DNA from: CAVROT01 sp963722905
GTDB taxonomy: Bacteria > Pseudomonadota > Alphaproteobacteria > Rhodobacterales > Rhodobacteraceae
Reading direction: 5' to 3'
DNA: 64,000 nt
Assembly (NCBI GenBank): GCA_963722905.1
Contig: CAVROT010000002.1
Location: 62,001-126,000 of the forward strand
The notes beneath the pieces are model-generated. The model saw nothing but the letters and a program-made list of their open reading frames with translations, had not been told where the DNA came from and ran no database searches. Shown one piece after another: positions 17,369 through 28,723 of the stretch; the stretch's first letter is position 1; each line of letters starts with the position of its first letter. Position numbers and translations under genes: made by a program.

Positions 17369-19384
17369 TCAAAGCATGTCGCGGACGCGCTGGGCCACCG
17401 CCTCGGGCGTGATCCCGAAGTGGTCGTAGAGCTCGCCCGCCGGGGCGGAGGCGCCAAAGCCATCCATTCCGACGAACGCTGCCTTCGCCTCGCGCCCGCC
17501 TTGCCCGGTCAGCCAGCGGTCCCAGGACTGGCGCACGCCCGCCTCGATGGCGACGCGGACGGGGCCGGGCGGCAGGATCCGGCGGCGGTAGGCGTCGTCC
17601 TGTTCGGCGAAGAGCTCCATCGACGGCATGGACACGACGCGGGTGCCGATCCCGTCCTTCTGGAGAATGTCGCGCGCTGCCATCGCAATGGAGACCTCGG
17701 ATCCGGAGGCCATCAGCACCGCACGCCGCCGGTCGATCGCATCGGCCAGGACATAGGCCCCCTGCGCGGTCAGGTTCTTCGTCTTGTGCTGGAGGCGCAC
17801 GGTCGGCAGGTTCTGGCGGCTGAGCGCCAGCACGGTCGGACGGCGCATCTCGGTCAGTGCGATTTCCCACGCCTCGGCCGTCTCGACCGTGTCGGCCGGA
17901 CGCAGCACGAGCATGTTCGGAATGGCGCGCAGTGCCGACAGATGCTCCACCGGCTGGTGGGTCGGGCCGTCCTCGCCCAGCCCGATGCTGTCATGCGTCA
18001 TCACGTAGACCACCGGCACGCCCATCAGCGCAGTCAGCCGCATGGCCCCGCGGGCATAGTCCGAGAAGGTCAGGAACGTGCCGCCATAGGGCCGGACCCC
18101 GCCGTGCAGCGCCATGCCGTTCATCGCCGCGGCCATGCCGTGCTCGCGGATGCCGTAGTGCAGGTAGCGCCCCTTGCGGTTCTCGGCATCGAAGACACCG
18201 AGGTCGGAAGTCAACGTATTGTTCGAGCCCGTAAGGTCGGCCGATCCGCCCATCGTCTCGGGGAGGATCGGGTTGACCACCTCCAGCACCATCTCCGACG
18301 ACTTGCGGGTCGCGACGGCATGGGCGTTGGCGCTTGCCTGTTTCTTGAGGGCACGGACGGTCGGGGCCAGCTTGCGCGGCGGCTCGCCGGACAGCATCCG
18401 GTCGAACGTGGCGCGACGGGCGTCCGTCATCTTGTCGAACCGGCCCTGCCACGCCTCGCGGGCGGCGATGCCGCGGCTGCCGATGGCCTCCCACCTGGTC
18501 TTGAGGTCCTTGGGGATGTCGAAGGGCGCATGCGGCCAGTCCCACGCCTCTCGCGCGGCGGCGATGAGGTCGGACGAGGTCAGGGCGCCGTGGCCCTTGG
18601 ACGTGTCCTGCGCCGAGGTGCCCAGCGCGATATGCGTCCGGCATGCGATCATCGACGGCCGGTCGTCCTCCAGCGCGGCGCGGATGGCGGCGTCTATCGC
18701 CTCGGGGTCGTGGCCGTCGGCCTCCTGCACGTGCCAGCCGGCGGCCACGAAGCGTGCCTGCTGGTCGACGCTGTCGGTCAGCGACACCTTGCCGTCGATC
18801 GTGATGTCGTTGTCGTCGAAGAAGGCGGTCAGGCGCCCCAGCTTCAGATGCCCGGCCAGCGCGATGGCCTCGTGGCTGATGCCCTCCATCAGGCAGCCGT
18901 CGCCCATGAAGACCCATGTGCGGTGGTCCACGACGTCCCGGCCGAAGCGCGCGCGCAATGCTTCCTCGGCGATGGCGAAGCCGACCGAATTGCCCAGGCC
19001 CTGCCCCAGTGGGCCGGTCGTGGTGTCGATCCCCTTGGCATGCCGGAACTCCGGGTGGCCCGCGGTGGACGCACCCAGCTGGCGGAAGTTACGGATCTGG
19101 TCCAGCGTCATGTCCGCGAACCCGGTGAGGTGCAGGAGGGCGTAGAGCAGCATGGAGCCATGGCCGTTGGACAGGATGAACCGGTCGCGGTCGGGCCAGT
19201 CGGGGGCGGCGGCGTCGAATTTCAGGTGACGCTCCCACAGGACGGTAGCGACGTCGGCCATGCCGATGGGCATCCCCGAGTGGCCCGAGTTGGCCGCGGC
19301 GACGGCGTCGAGCGTCAGCGCCCGGATCGCGCAGGCCATCTGCCAGTGATCCGAATTGCGTTCGCGAAGCGTCGATATGTCCAC
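17369..19384 (-). CDS. tkt: Transketolase
   Basis: 671 residues. It is the thiamine-diphosphate enzyme of the pentose phosphate and Calvin cycles. Visible motifs: NSGHSGMPIGMADVATVLW (about residues 30-48), the ThDP/Mg motif GDGCLMEGISHEA, and in the second domain RYLHYGIREHGMAAAMNGM, which carries the catalytic glutamate and histidine. I chose GTG 19384, giving MDISTLRERNSDHW as in homologues, behind AAGGAT at 8-nt spacing; a longer frame to 19510 adds unrelated residues. It is divergent from the zapA pair, as in many Rhodobacterales. Confidence 0.95.
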   Translation of the reverse strand: MDISTLRERNSDHWQMACAIRALTLDAVAAANSGHSGMPIGMADVATVLWERHLKFDAAAPDWPDRDRFILSNGHGSMLLYALLHLTGFADMTLDQIRNFRQLGASTAGHPEFRHAKGIDTTTGPLGQGLGNSVGFAIAEEALRARFGRDVVDHRTWVFMGDGCLMEGISHEAIALAGHLKLGRLTAFFDDNDITIDGKVSLTDSVDQQARFVAAGWHVQEADGHDPEAIDAAIRAALEDDRPSMIACRTHIALGTSAQDTSKGHGALTSSDLIAAAREAWDWPHAPFDIPKDLKTRWEAIGSRGIAAREAWQGRFDKMTDARRATFDRMLSGEPPRKLAPTVRALKKQASANAHAVATRKSSEMVLEVVNPILPETMGGSADLTGSNNTLTSDLGVFDAENRKGRYLHYGIREHGMAAAMNGMALHGGVRPYGGTFLTFSDYARGAMRLTALMGVPVVYVMTHDSIGLGEDGPTHQPVEHLSALRAIPNMLVLRPADTVETAEAWEIALTEMRRPTVLALSRQNLPTVRLQHKTKNLTAQGAYVLADAIDRRRAVLMASGSEVSIAMAARDILQKDGIGTRVVSMPSMELFAEQDDAYRRRILPPGPVRVAIEAGVRQSWDRWLTGQGGREAKAAFVGMDGFGASAPAGELYDHFGITPEAVAQRVRDML

Positions 19385-19685
19385 GTGCCCATCCTTGTCG
19401 CAGGGGAAAACCGTCGGAGCGCGTGATACCAGCCCTCCGCACGAGTTCAAGCGCGCCACCGGACGGGTTCTCCCGCCCGAGCCGTTGCCCGCTTCGCAAC
19501 AGCCGCCCACGGTTCGTCGCCAACGGGCTGAGAGAGGGCTGAAATGATAAAGACTTGTGTGATTAGCTGTATGTAATCCGATTCGACGCCGGGCCGCTGC
19601 ACGGCTCGGCCATTCCGCCGGTTGCGCCGACGCCGGATGGATTGGAGTTTATCTAACGGCCGGGCCTGACGTAAAGGAAGATGCG
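19385..19685. other. Divergent promoter region, tkt / coiled-coil gene
   Basis: 301 bp with a locally AT-richer stretch at 19540-19590. It must carry promoters for both directions, but I find no clear -35/-10 pair or binding site. Confidence 0.4.
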
Positions 19686-20075
19686 ATGGACGATCTGAAT
19701 GAGCTCGAGCGCCGGCTGACGGCCGCACTCGACCGGATGGGGGCGGGAATTGCCGGGCTCCAGCCGGTCTGCGCAGAGCCCGAGGTCGATCCCGATGCGC
19801 CCGACACGGCCGTCCTGTCCGCGCAGCTTGACGCCGAACGCGAGGTGACGGCGCAATTGGAAGAGCGGTTGCGCGCCCTGAAGGAACGCAGCACGGCCGA
19901 ACTGGACGATGCGAAGGAAGCATTGGCGGCCGCCAGGCAGGCCGCCGAAACCTCGAAGGCCCTGCAAGCCGAGATAGAAGGGCTGCGCGCCGCCCGGCTG
20001 ACGGACCGCGCCGAGATCGAGGCGCTGCTGGACGAGCTCGCACCGATACTGGAGGACGCCGAAAGCGATGCCTGA
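19686..20075 (+). CDS. Predicted coiled-coil protein upstream of zapA
   Basis: 129 residues. From about residue 45 to 120 it is a near-continuous helix rich in Glu, Ala, Arg and Leu (heptad-like LDAEREVTAQLEERLRALKE). No membrane segment or signal peptide. It overlaps zapA by 8 bp, so the two are translationally coupled. A short coiled-coil protein is found before zapA between tkt and zapA in related genomes; partnership with ZapA or the Z-ring is inference from the coupling. Confidence 0.75.
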   Translation: MDDLNELERRLTAALDRMGAGIAGLQPVCAEPEVDPDAPDTAVLSAQLDAEREVTAQLEERLRALKERSTAELDDAKEALAAARQAAETSKALQAEIEGLRAARLTDRAEIEALLDELAPILEDAESDA

Positions 20076-20466
20076 CCTCAAGATCACCGTGGGCGACCGG
20101 CCCTACGAAGTCGCCTGTCAGCCTGGCGAGGAGCAGTTCCTGCAATACGCCGCCGACCTGCTGAACACCGAGGCCGAAAGCCTGATCTCGCAGCTGGGCC
20201 GGGTCCCCGAGCCGCGGATGCTGCTGATGTCGGGGCTGATGCTGGCCGACAAGACCGCGGGTTTCGAGGAACAGCTGCGTCTTGCCGAAGCCCGGCTGAC
20301 CGAGCTGGAGGCCGAGCTTGCCGCCGCGCGCAACCGGCCGGAGACGCCGCCCGAGCGTGTCGAAGTCCCGGTCATCCCCGCGTCCGTCATCGAGACGATG
20401 GCCGAGATGACCGCGCGGGCCGAGGCCATCGCAGACGCCATCGACGACAAGGTGGCGCAGGGCTGA
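20068..20466 (+). CDS. zapA: Cell division protein ZapA
   Basis: 132 residues. ZapA tetramers crosslink FtsZ filaments. The N-terminal globular domain is recognisable (MPDLKITVGDRPYEVACQPG, then a first helix with EEQFLQYAADLLN), followed by a long helix that forms the coiled-coil stalk (residues 70-92), and a Pro-rich extension that ends in another helix. Longer than the E. coli protein but usual for Rhodobacterales. In alphaproteobacteria the 6S RNA gene often lies just downstream of zapA; the 119-bp gap here is discussed under findings. Confidence 0.85.
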   Translation: MPDLKITVGDRPYEVACQPGEEQFLQYAADLLNTEAESLISQLGRVPEPRMLLMSGLMLADKTAGFEEQLRLAEARLTELEAELAAARNRPETPPERVEVPVIPASVIETMAEMTARAEAIADAIDDKVAQG

Positions 20467-20585
20467 CACGCTGGCCGCCACGCGTCGGGCAGGCCTGCAG
20501 GCACCGGTCGCGCGGGACGGTCCCGGGGCTCAGGCAGGCGTATGCGCGGGGCGAATTCGTGCCACGCGCGATCGCGCGCGACCCG

Positions 20586-20966
20586 TCAGGCGTTGGATTC
20601 GCGAATCTTCTCGGCGGCGGCCTTGTCGTAGGCGACGCCGTTCTGCTCCAGCAGCGCGTCAAGCTCGCCCGACAGCGTCATCTCGGTGATGATGTCGCAG
20701 CCGCCGACGAACTCGCCCTTCACGTAGAGCTGCGGGATGGTGGGCCAGTCGGAGAACTCCTTGATCCCCTGGCGCACGCCCTCGTCCTCCAGCACGTTCA
20801 CGTCGGCATAGTCGATGCTCATGTAGTTCAGGACGCCGACGACGCGGCTGGAGAACCCGCATTGCGGCATCGTCTTGTTGCCCTTCATGAACAGCACCAC
20901 GTCATGTGCGGCGACGGTCTGGGCGATGCGGGCCTGGGCGGGATCGGCGGTTTCGGTATCGGTCAT
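20586..20966 (-). CDS. grxD: Monothiol glutaredoxin (Grx4 family)
   Basis: 126 residues. Active-site CGFS at 36-39 within KTMPQCGFSS, then WPTIPQLYVKGEFVGGCDI, the glutathione-binding TVP-like loop (here TIP) and GG motif. CGFS glutaredoxins bind a 2Fe-2S cluster as dimers or with BolA and pass clusters to targets. It lies next to bolA on the same strand (40 bp apart), which supports a Grx-BolA pair. Start ATG 20966 follows GAGGAT. Confidence 0.93.
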   Translation of the reverse strand: MTDTETADPAQARIAQTVAAHDVVLFMKGNKTMPQCGFSSRVVGVLNYMSIDYADVNVLEDEGVRQGIKEFSDWPTIPQLYVKGEFVGGCDIITEMTLSGELDALLEQNGVAYDKAAAEKIRESNA

Positions 20967-21006
20967 GTGGTCATCCTCAAGGTCGGGCCCGGGGTCAGGC
21001 GCAGGG

Positions 21007-21261
21007 TCAGGCGGCGGGAACGTCGGGCGCGCGCGTGGTGAGGGCGAGGGCGTGCAACTCGCCAGCGGGGCCGTCCATCCGGCCCTTGAGGGCGGCATAG
21101 ACGGCGCGCTGCTGCTGGACCCGGTTCAGGGTGCGGAAGCTTTCGTCCACCACCTCGGCGGCGTAATGATTCCCGTCGCCGCGCAGGTCGGTGATCGTGA
21201 TGGCGGCGTCCGGAAAGGCGGCGCGGATCAGGTCCTCGATCTGGCGGGCTTGCATGGCCAT
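21007..21261 (-). CDS. bolA: BolA family protein
   Basis: 84 residues with the BolA fold pattern: DLIRAAFPDAAITITDLRGD, GNHYAAEVVDESF, LNRVQQQRAVYAALKGRM. The invariant histidine in NHYAAEVV and the C-terminal LHALALTT segment (second conserved His) are the cluster ligands used with CGFS glutaredoxin. It is transcribed with grxD downstream and purL upstream (187 bp). Regulates iron or cluster status in related bacteria; that role is inferred here. Confidence 0.92.
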   Translation of the reverse strand: MAMQARQIEDLIRAAFPDAAITITDLRGDGNHYAAEVVDESFRTLNRVQQQRAVYAALKGRMDGPAGELHALALTTRAPDVPAA

Positions 21262-21447
21262 GTCAGGTTCCTCGCTGCGATGCCACCGATGTAGAGACCG
21301 GCTGGCAATGCTGCAAGGTCGCGCAATGGACGAGAACCGCGCGGCATGGCTGTATCAGGAGCGGTCCGGCCGGGAACTCGACAGCGGTTCGGAGACTTCG
21401 AGGGAGAAGCGAACGCTCGCCTCAGATAGCGGTTCCAAGCCCTCTCG

Positions 21448-23622
<2,175 letters not shown>

Positions 23623-23719
23623 GGCGCGGTGATAGGCGGTGGCGCGGCAGGGGGAAAGGCTGGACCTGCGCCCGCTGCTCGGTGATCGTGGGCCGGATCG
23701 CAATCAGGGGAGCAAGACA

Positions 23720-24442
23720 ATGGCGACATTCATGCTGGTTCACGGCGCATGGCACGGCGCATGGTGCTGGGCCGAGGCCGAGGCCGAGCTGCGCCGGCGT
23801 GGCCACGAGACGGTGGCGTTCGACCTGCCTGGGCACGGGGCGGAGACGCTTCGCGGCGGCGCGGTGACGATGGACGACTACGTGCACCGTGTGGTGCAGG
23901 CGCTGGACGCGGCCGCGGCGCCGGTCGTGCTGGTCGGCCATTCGATGGGCGGGATGCCGGTCAGCGCGGCGGCCGGGCAGCGTCCCGACCGGGTGGCGCG
24001 GCTGGTATACCTCTGCGCCTTCGCGCCGCGCGACGGCGAGAGCCTGTTGGCCATCGAGGGGCGCAACCCACGGCCCACCGTGCCGCCCGCGCTTGTGGTG
24101 GACGCGCCCTCGGGCACCGCGACGATTCCCGAGGACCGGCTGCGCGACCTCTTCTACGGCGAGGTCGACGGCGATCTCTCGGCCATCGCGACGCGGCTCA
24201 CCCCGCAGCCGCTGGCGCCGTTCGAGGGGGAGGTGGTGCTGGGCGACGGGTTCGCGGCCGTGCCGCGCAGCTACGTCGCCTGCCTGCGCGACGGCGCCAT
24301 CTCGATCGAGCTGCAGCGCGACATGATCGCGGCGGCGGGCATCGACCACGTGATCGAGCTGGACGCCGACCATTCGCCCTTCCTGTCGGACGTCGCAGGC
24401 CTCGCGGACGCGTTGGAGGCGGCGGCCGCCCACGCGGACTAA
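23720..24442 (+). CDS. Alpha/beta hydrolase (salicylate esterase-like)
   Basis: 240 residues. Starts FMLVHGAWHGAWCW, with the oxyanion HGxWH segment; nucleophile Ser in GHSMGG (about residue 77); histidine of the triad in DADHSPF near the C-terminus. The pattern is close to the small esterases related to plant salicylic-acid methyl esterase and hydroxynitrile lyases. Substrate unknown. AGGGGAG precedes ATG 23720. A good intrinsic terminator follows at 24518-24553. Confidence 0.85.
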   Translation: MATFMLVHGAWHGAWCWAEAEAELRRRGHETVAFDLPGHGAETLRGGAVTMDDYVHRVVQALDAAAAPVVLVGHSMGGMPVSAAAGQRPDRVARLVYLCAFAPRDGESLLAIEGRNPRPTVPPALVVDAPSGTATIPEDRLRDLFYGEVDGDLSAIATRLTPQPLAPFEGEVVLGDGFAAVPRSYVACLRDGAISIELQRDMIAAAGIDHVIELDADHSPFLSDVAGLADALEAAAAHAD

Positions 24443-24480
24443 GGCCGCATCCCCGAACGGCAGACCTTGCGCGCGATGCC

Positions 24481-24499
24481 CGGAGCCATTCCGCACTGT
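24481..24499 (+). repeat. Left 19-bp inverted repeat
   Basis: CGGAGCCATTCCGCACTGT at 24481-24499 matches 26342-26360 exactly in reverse complement; the match stops abruptly on both sides. Confidence 0.85.
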
Positions 24500-24517
24500 T
24501 GGACACGCGACCTACCT

Positions 24518-24553
24518 GCCTGCCGATCGAGAGGTCGGCAGGCTTTTGTTTTA
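24518..24553 (+). terminator. Intrinsic terminator after hydrolase gene
   Basis: GCCTGCCGA (24518-24526) pairs with TCGGCAGGC (24535-24543) around an 8-nt loop and is followed by TTTTGTTTT. A textbook rho-independent terminator for plus-strand transcription coming from the hydrolase gene. It lies inside the left inverted repeat of the degenerate element. Confidence 0.85.
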
Positions 24554-24679
24554 TCGCCCTGATCTCGTCTGATTTTCCCGCCATCACAGACGGAATCGCG
24601 GGAAGTTCGAACCTCCCCAGGCGAGAGCGCACTTACGCCCGCTCGATTTCGTTATTGGCCATACCGGCCAATCTTTGAT

Positions 24680-26294
24680 GTGCGCGCGCTATCGACCCAG
24701 AAACGGACTAAAGGACCGGATAAGGTGAATAGCCTGGAGAATCTTACTTTCGCGAAAGTATACCCTCGTGTCTCGGGCGATACATATCTCAACTGCTGCG
24801 GTGATCCCGGCTGCGGGAACTACGGCGTCGAGCCGGCTCTGACGAAGCACGCCTTCGTTGGGCGTGGCGCTGCCGACAGACGGGCGAAAGCTGCCAGAGC
24901 CGATCCCACCATCAAGCGCGGTGTCGGTCGCTACAAGATCGAGGCTGAAAGCGGCGGCAGCCTTCACCGAAAGACTGATGCGTTCGAGGTTTCTGGCGAC
25001 CCGGTTGCCTGGAACGACGGTCGCGTTCTGATCTGTCAGCATCTCCGAGGCAACTCGGAATGCGGTGTTCGGACCCGGCCGATCTTCGAACGAAATCTAT
25101 GAGGAAGAGCGACATCGACTATGGGTCCAGAACGGTGCGTTGGAGGGTCCCTTCTGCGGCAACTGCGGCACCGCCTACCTGGAAAAGCTGGAGGAGTTCA
25201 TCTTCAACGGTGCCAAAGGCAAGCCGTCGGGAAAGGTCGGCCGCAAGAATGGATCTGTATTCCGTGCGCGTTCTGTCCGGGTGATCCACAAGCCCTGCCA
25301 GGGGCTGCCTAAAGCCCGCTTAACGGTTTCGTGCGAGCATCGTCGCCAAAAGAAGCGCGACGAGAACTTCGAGACCCTGTCTCTACTGGCCAACGGCACC
25401 GGCCTCCACGACATCCGCCGCATCCTGCGCACACCGAGAGGCGAAACGGAGCCGGGAATGTCCAGGCTCTACAACCGCATCTTCTGGCTGGAGCGAACGC
25501 TTCTTGCCTACGGACCGGCGCAACTTACGGAATGGCGAAAGCGCGTTGAACGGCAGCGCATCGAGGACGGCAAGCCCTACATTCACACCCGCATCGCCCA
25601 CGGCGACATCTGTGTCGGCGTGAACTGGCAGACAAAGATCGACCGAAAGATCATGCAGTTGGACTGCTCGGTCGTCCACGCAACGATCCAGCCGACCTCC
25701 ACACTCATGAACGCCATCCGTGAGAGGAACGGTATCATCCAGCGTGCGGGTGGTCGCAGCTTTCGTGTGGGCACCACATACATCAACGGCGCCGCCTACA
25801 ATCCGCGCGTCCTGATCGCCCTGATGAACATATGACGCGTGCACTACAATTTCCTCGACTGGAGGCTCTACAGATTGCCTCTGGCGGCAGACGCGTCACC
25901 TCCGGAAGGCGCGGAGGCGGAGGTAGCACCAGCCGAGGTCGCGGAGGCGAATGGCGGGGAGAATGCAACCGTGTCAGCTGAGAAAGGCCCACAGCTCAGG
26001 CGCATCCCGGTGCCGGGTACAGACAAGGCGATACTCGTGCCGAAAAGGCGTGCCAACAAGGTCGTCCGGACTACTCCGACAATATGGATGGAAGTCCATC
26101 GGCCGTCGCCACCGAAGGACACGGGTCAGGAAAGGGACAGTGCCAGAGAGGAGGAAATATCTCGCGGAACCAACCAGAAGAAGCCGGACCGCCGACGGGA
26201 CGGCCGTTCTCACCTGCCCGACCTCGCCAGGATTCTCTACCGACCGTGGCTGTTCCACGGCACGCCGGTGTGGGAAAAACTTCAGGGTCGATGA
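24680..26294 (+). pseudogene. Broken zinc-ribbon transposase-like gene
   Basis: Remains of a long protein of the zinc-ribbon transposase-like family found on alphaproteobacterial insertion elements. First zinc motif CCGDPGCGNYG near 24800; frame shift at about 25063; second ribbon FCGNCGTAY near 25150; a helix-turn-helix-like stretch; a DDE-like strand (HGDICVGVNWQTKIDRK) near 25600; then a jump at about 25690 straight to C-terminal residues (MNAIRERNGIIQRAGGRSF), implying loss of several hundred bases including the rest of the catalytic core. An in-frame TGA at 25833-25835 interrupts LMNI-RVHYNF, after which the same frame continues through KRRANKVVRTTP. At least three lesions; not functional. 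The family name is from recollection and moderately sure. Confidence 0.6.
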
Positions 26295-26341
26295 TGGCTG
26301 GAAACGGAGAACGGGCGACAGTTTCCTGCCGCCCGTGCCCC

Positions 26342-26360
26342 ACAGTGCGGAATGGCTCCG
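26342..26360 (-). repeat. Right 19-bp inverted repeat
   Basis: ACAGTGCGGAATGGCTCCG is the exact reverse complement of 24481-24499 and marks the right end of the degenerate element, 47 bp before the symporter stop codon. Confidence 0.85.
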
Positions 26361-26406
26361 CAATAGCTGCCGTCCATTTCCTTCGGCGGTCGTGAAACGC
26401 CAGCGT

Positions 26407-28005
26407 CTATTCGGCGGCGACGCCGCCCTTGAAGCGCCGGATCTCGCCCGACGCGAGCCTCGCGTTGTACGATTTCAGCTCGCGCAGGACGATGGGCATC
26501 AGGCAGTAGAGCGCCGTGATGTTGACCACCGCCATGGCGAAGATCGCCGCGTCCGAGAAGTCGATGACCGGCCCCAGGCTGGCCGCCGCGCCGATGACGA
26601 TGAAGATGCAGAAGATCACCTTGAAGACCAGTTCGGTCGTGCGGCCCTCGCCGAAGAGGTAGGTCCATGCCTTCAGCCCGTAGTAGCTCCACGATATCAT
26701 CGTCGAGAAGGCGAAGAGGATCACCGCGATGGCCAGCAGGTAGGGAAACCACCAGAACGCCGTGGCGAACGCCGCCGAGGTCAGCGCGACGCCCGACGTG
26801 TCGCCGACGGTGGCGATCGCGGTTCCCGCCTCGTTCAGGACGAAGAGCCCGGTCTCGGGGTCGGTGATGAGCTGGCCCGAGATGGTGATGACCAGCGCGG
26901 TCATCGTGCAGATGACGACGGTGTCGATAAACGGCTCCAGCAGCGACACGTAGCCCTCGGTCACCGGCTCTTTGGTGCGCACGGCGCTGTGCGCGATGGC
27001 GGCCGAACCGACGCCCGCCTCGTTGCTGAACGCCGCCCGCTTGAACCCCTGGATCAGCGCGCCGACGAAGCCGCCCGCGACCCCGAGGCCGGTGAAGGCG
27101 CCCGCGAAGATCTGGCCGAACGCGGTCCCGATCTGGTCGAACTCGACGATCAGGATGATCAGCGCGACGCCGACATAGAGGATGCCCATGAACGGCACCA
27201 CCTTCTCTGTCACCTTGGCGATGGACTTGATCCCGCCGACGATGACGGCGAAGACGACCCCCGCGAATATGAAGCCGGTGATCAGACCCGAGAACGGTCC
27301 GACGATGCCGACGATCTGCGCATGGGCCTGGTTGGCCTGGAACATGTTGCCGCCGCCCAGCGCACCGAGGATGCAGAAGACCGAGAACAGGATCGCCATG
27401 AACTTGCCGCCCGGCAGGCCGCGTTCAGCAAATCCCTTCTTCATGTAGTACATCGGCCCGCCCGAAACGGTGCCGTCGGGGTATTCGTTGCGATACTTCA
27501 CGCCGAGGGTGCATTCGGTGAACTTCGACGCCATGCCCAGAAGGCCCGCGAGGATCATCCAGAACGTCGCACCCGGCCCGCCGATGCCCACGGCCACCGC
27601 GACGCCCGCGATATTGCCAAGGCCCACGGTGCCCGACAGCGCGGTGGTCAGCGCCTGAAAGTGGCTGACCTCGCCCGCGTCGTTCGGATCCGAATAGTCG
27701 CCCTTCACCAGCTGGATGGAGTGGACGAAACCCTTGGCCTGGATGAACCCGAAGTAGAAGGTGAAGATCGTCGCGGCGACGACCAGCCACAGCACGATCC
27801 AGGGAAAGGCCGTGCCGGGCAGCGGCGCGAAGATGAGGTTGACGAAGGGGCCCGTGGCCGAAGCGAAGGCGCTGTTGACGCGTTCGTCCAGCGTCAGGGC
27901 CTCAGACGGCGCGGTGGCCTGTGCGAGGGCCGGCGCGGCCGTCATGGCCCAGAGGGAGGCCGCGGCGGCCGCCCCGGCGATTGCGGAGGGGGTGGGGTGC
28001 TTCAT
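26407..28005 (-). CDS. Sodium:alanine symporter (AGCS family)
   Basis: 532 residues, polytopic inner-membrane transporter of alanine/glycine (and Na+ or H+). The N-terminus looks like a signal sequence (ASLWAMTAAPALAQ), unusual but common in Rhodobacterales members. Family signatures: SGTVGLGNIAGVAVAVGIGG and GGPMYYMKKGF, then SNEAGVGSAAIAHSA. I choose ATG 28005, eight bases after GAGGA; ATG 28020 overlaps the stop codon of the stress protein gene (ATGA) and is also possible. Either way it is translated with the upstream universal stress protein gene. Confidence 0.92.
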   Translation of the reverse strand: MKHPTPSAIAGAAAAASLWAMTAAPALAQATAPSEALTLDERVNSAFASATGPFVNLIFAPLPGTAFPWIVLWLVVAATIFTFYFGFIQAKGFVHSIQLVKGDYSDPNDAGEVSHFQALTTALSGTVGLGNIAGVAVAVGIGGPGATFWMILAGLLGMASKFTECTLGVKYRNEYPDGTVSGGPMYYMKKGFAERGLPGGKFMAILFSVFCILGALGGGNMFQANQAHAQIVGIVGPFSGLITGFIFAGVVFAVIVGGIKSIAKVTEKVVPFMGILYVGVALIILIVEFDQIGTAFGQIFAGAFTGLGVAGGFVGALIQGFKRAAFSNEAGVGSAAIAHSAVRTKEPVTEGYVSLLEPFIDTVVICTMTALVITISGQLITDPETGLFVLNEAGTAIATVGDTSGVALTSAAFATAFWWFPYLLAIAVILFAFSTMISWSYYGLKAWTYLFGEGRTTELVFKVIFCIFIVIGAAASLGPVIDFSDAAIFAMAVVNITALYCLMPIVLRELKSYNARLASGEIRRFKGGVAAE

Positions 28006-28016
28006 GTCGGAAATCC

Positions 28017-28454
28017 TCATGCGACGACCGTGACGGGAACGGGGGCGGTCATGACCAGATTGGCGGTCGACGTTCCCAGAAGGCGCTGGACGAATCCCGC
28101 GTCCGACGACCGGGCGACGACGATCTGGTCGCAGCCCATGTCGGTGGCGGTGCGGATCAGCGTGTCGGCGACATCGCCGTGGCGCACGACGGGGACCGCG
28201 TCGAAGCCCTCGGCGGCCAGTCGGACGACGGCAGGTTCGACCACGCGCGCCTTTGCGACGGCGATTTCCTCTTCGCGCCGTTTATGGCGTTCCTCGTTCT
28301 CCTCGGGCGTCTGGAACGTGTAGGGCGACCATTCGATGACGTAGCATACGACCAGCTGGCATTCTCCGATCAGCTTGGCCAAGCCGGACGCATAGGCAAG
28401 CGCCCGGTCCCCCGACCCGCTACCGTCCAATCCTATCAAGAGCTTGGCGGACAT
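28017..28454 (-). CDS. Universal stress protein (UspA family)
   Basis: 145 residues, one Usp domain. LLIGLDGSGSGDRALAYAS is the first strand and ATP loop; the final GTSTANLVMTAPVPVTVV carries the G-(S/T) nucleotide motif in altered form. A strong ribosome site (AAGGAGGG) precedes ATG 28454. It is the first gene of a two-gene operon with the alanine symporter (overlap or 11-bp gap, depending on the symporter start). Usp proteins paired with a transporter usually modulate that transporter; that is inference here. Confidence 0.9.
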   Translation of the reverse strand: MSAKLLIGLDGSGSGDRALAYASGLAKLIGECQLVVCYVIEWSPYTFQTPEENEERHKRREEEIAVAKARVVEPAVVRLAAEGFDAVPVVRHGDVADTLIRTATDMGCDQIVVARSSDAGFVQRLLGTSTANLVMTAPVPVTVVA

Positions 28455-28670
28455 GCGGTCCCTCCTTCACCTTGGGCCGGCGACGCCGGCCGATCCGTCG
28501 TTCGCGGGATGCGAAAGTAACGGATTGGTGACAGGGGGGCACCCAAAGGGTCCGCCGGGTCAAGCGTTTTCAACCGCGCAGGCGTCGGGCGGCGCAACGA
28601 CGCCATCCGGTACGGATGCGATACGGCGTCGCCGCCACCGTGGCCGGCATGACGCAATCGTGGAAGGCGG

Positions 28671-28702
28671 AATGGAAAAACGGCCGGATCGAAATCCGGC
28701 CG
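28671..28702 (-). terminator. Intrinsic terminator for the LysR gene
   Basis: CGGCCGGAT (28681-28689) and ATCCGGCCG (28694-28702) form a 9-bp stem with a CGAA tetraloop; on the minus strand it is followed by TTTTTCC (from 28680 down). It lies about 120 bp downstream of the lysR stop codon. Confidence 0.75.
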
Positions 28703-28723
28703 AGTTCAACGGGGAGGTAAGGA

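Larger units (their letters stand above)
24481..26360. mobile_element. Degenerate insertion element bounded by 19-bp inverted repeat
   Basis: A 1.88 kb segment flanked by an exact 19-bp inverted repeat contains the remains of one zinc-ribbon, transposase-like gene. It is visibly lower in GC than the neighbours (24,530-24,780 especially). No target-site duplication is visible beside the repeats. The element lies between the hydrolase and a symporter gene and disrupts neither. Confidence 0.55.

Noticed and set aside
14979..17429. Long open frame opposite gap
   Set aside because: Shadow of GC-rich coding on the other strand; no start signal or family residues.
17111..19426. Long open frame opposite tkt
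   Set aside because: Antisense shadow of transketolase codons; His/Arg-rich composition typical of such shadows.
24590..24640. GTTCGAAC with flanking GGGA/TCCC, looking like a tRNA T-arm or att site
   Set aside because: It is a palindrome; no acceptor stem, anticodon arm or CCA could be built around it.
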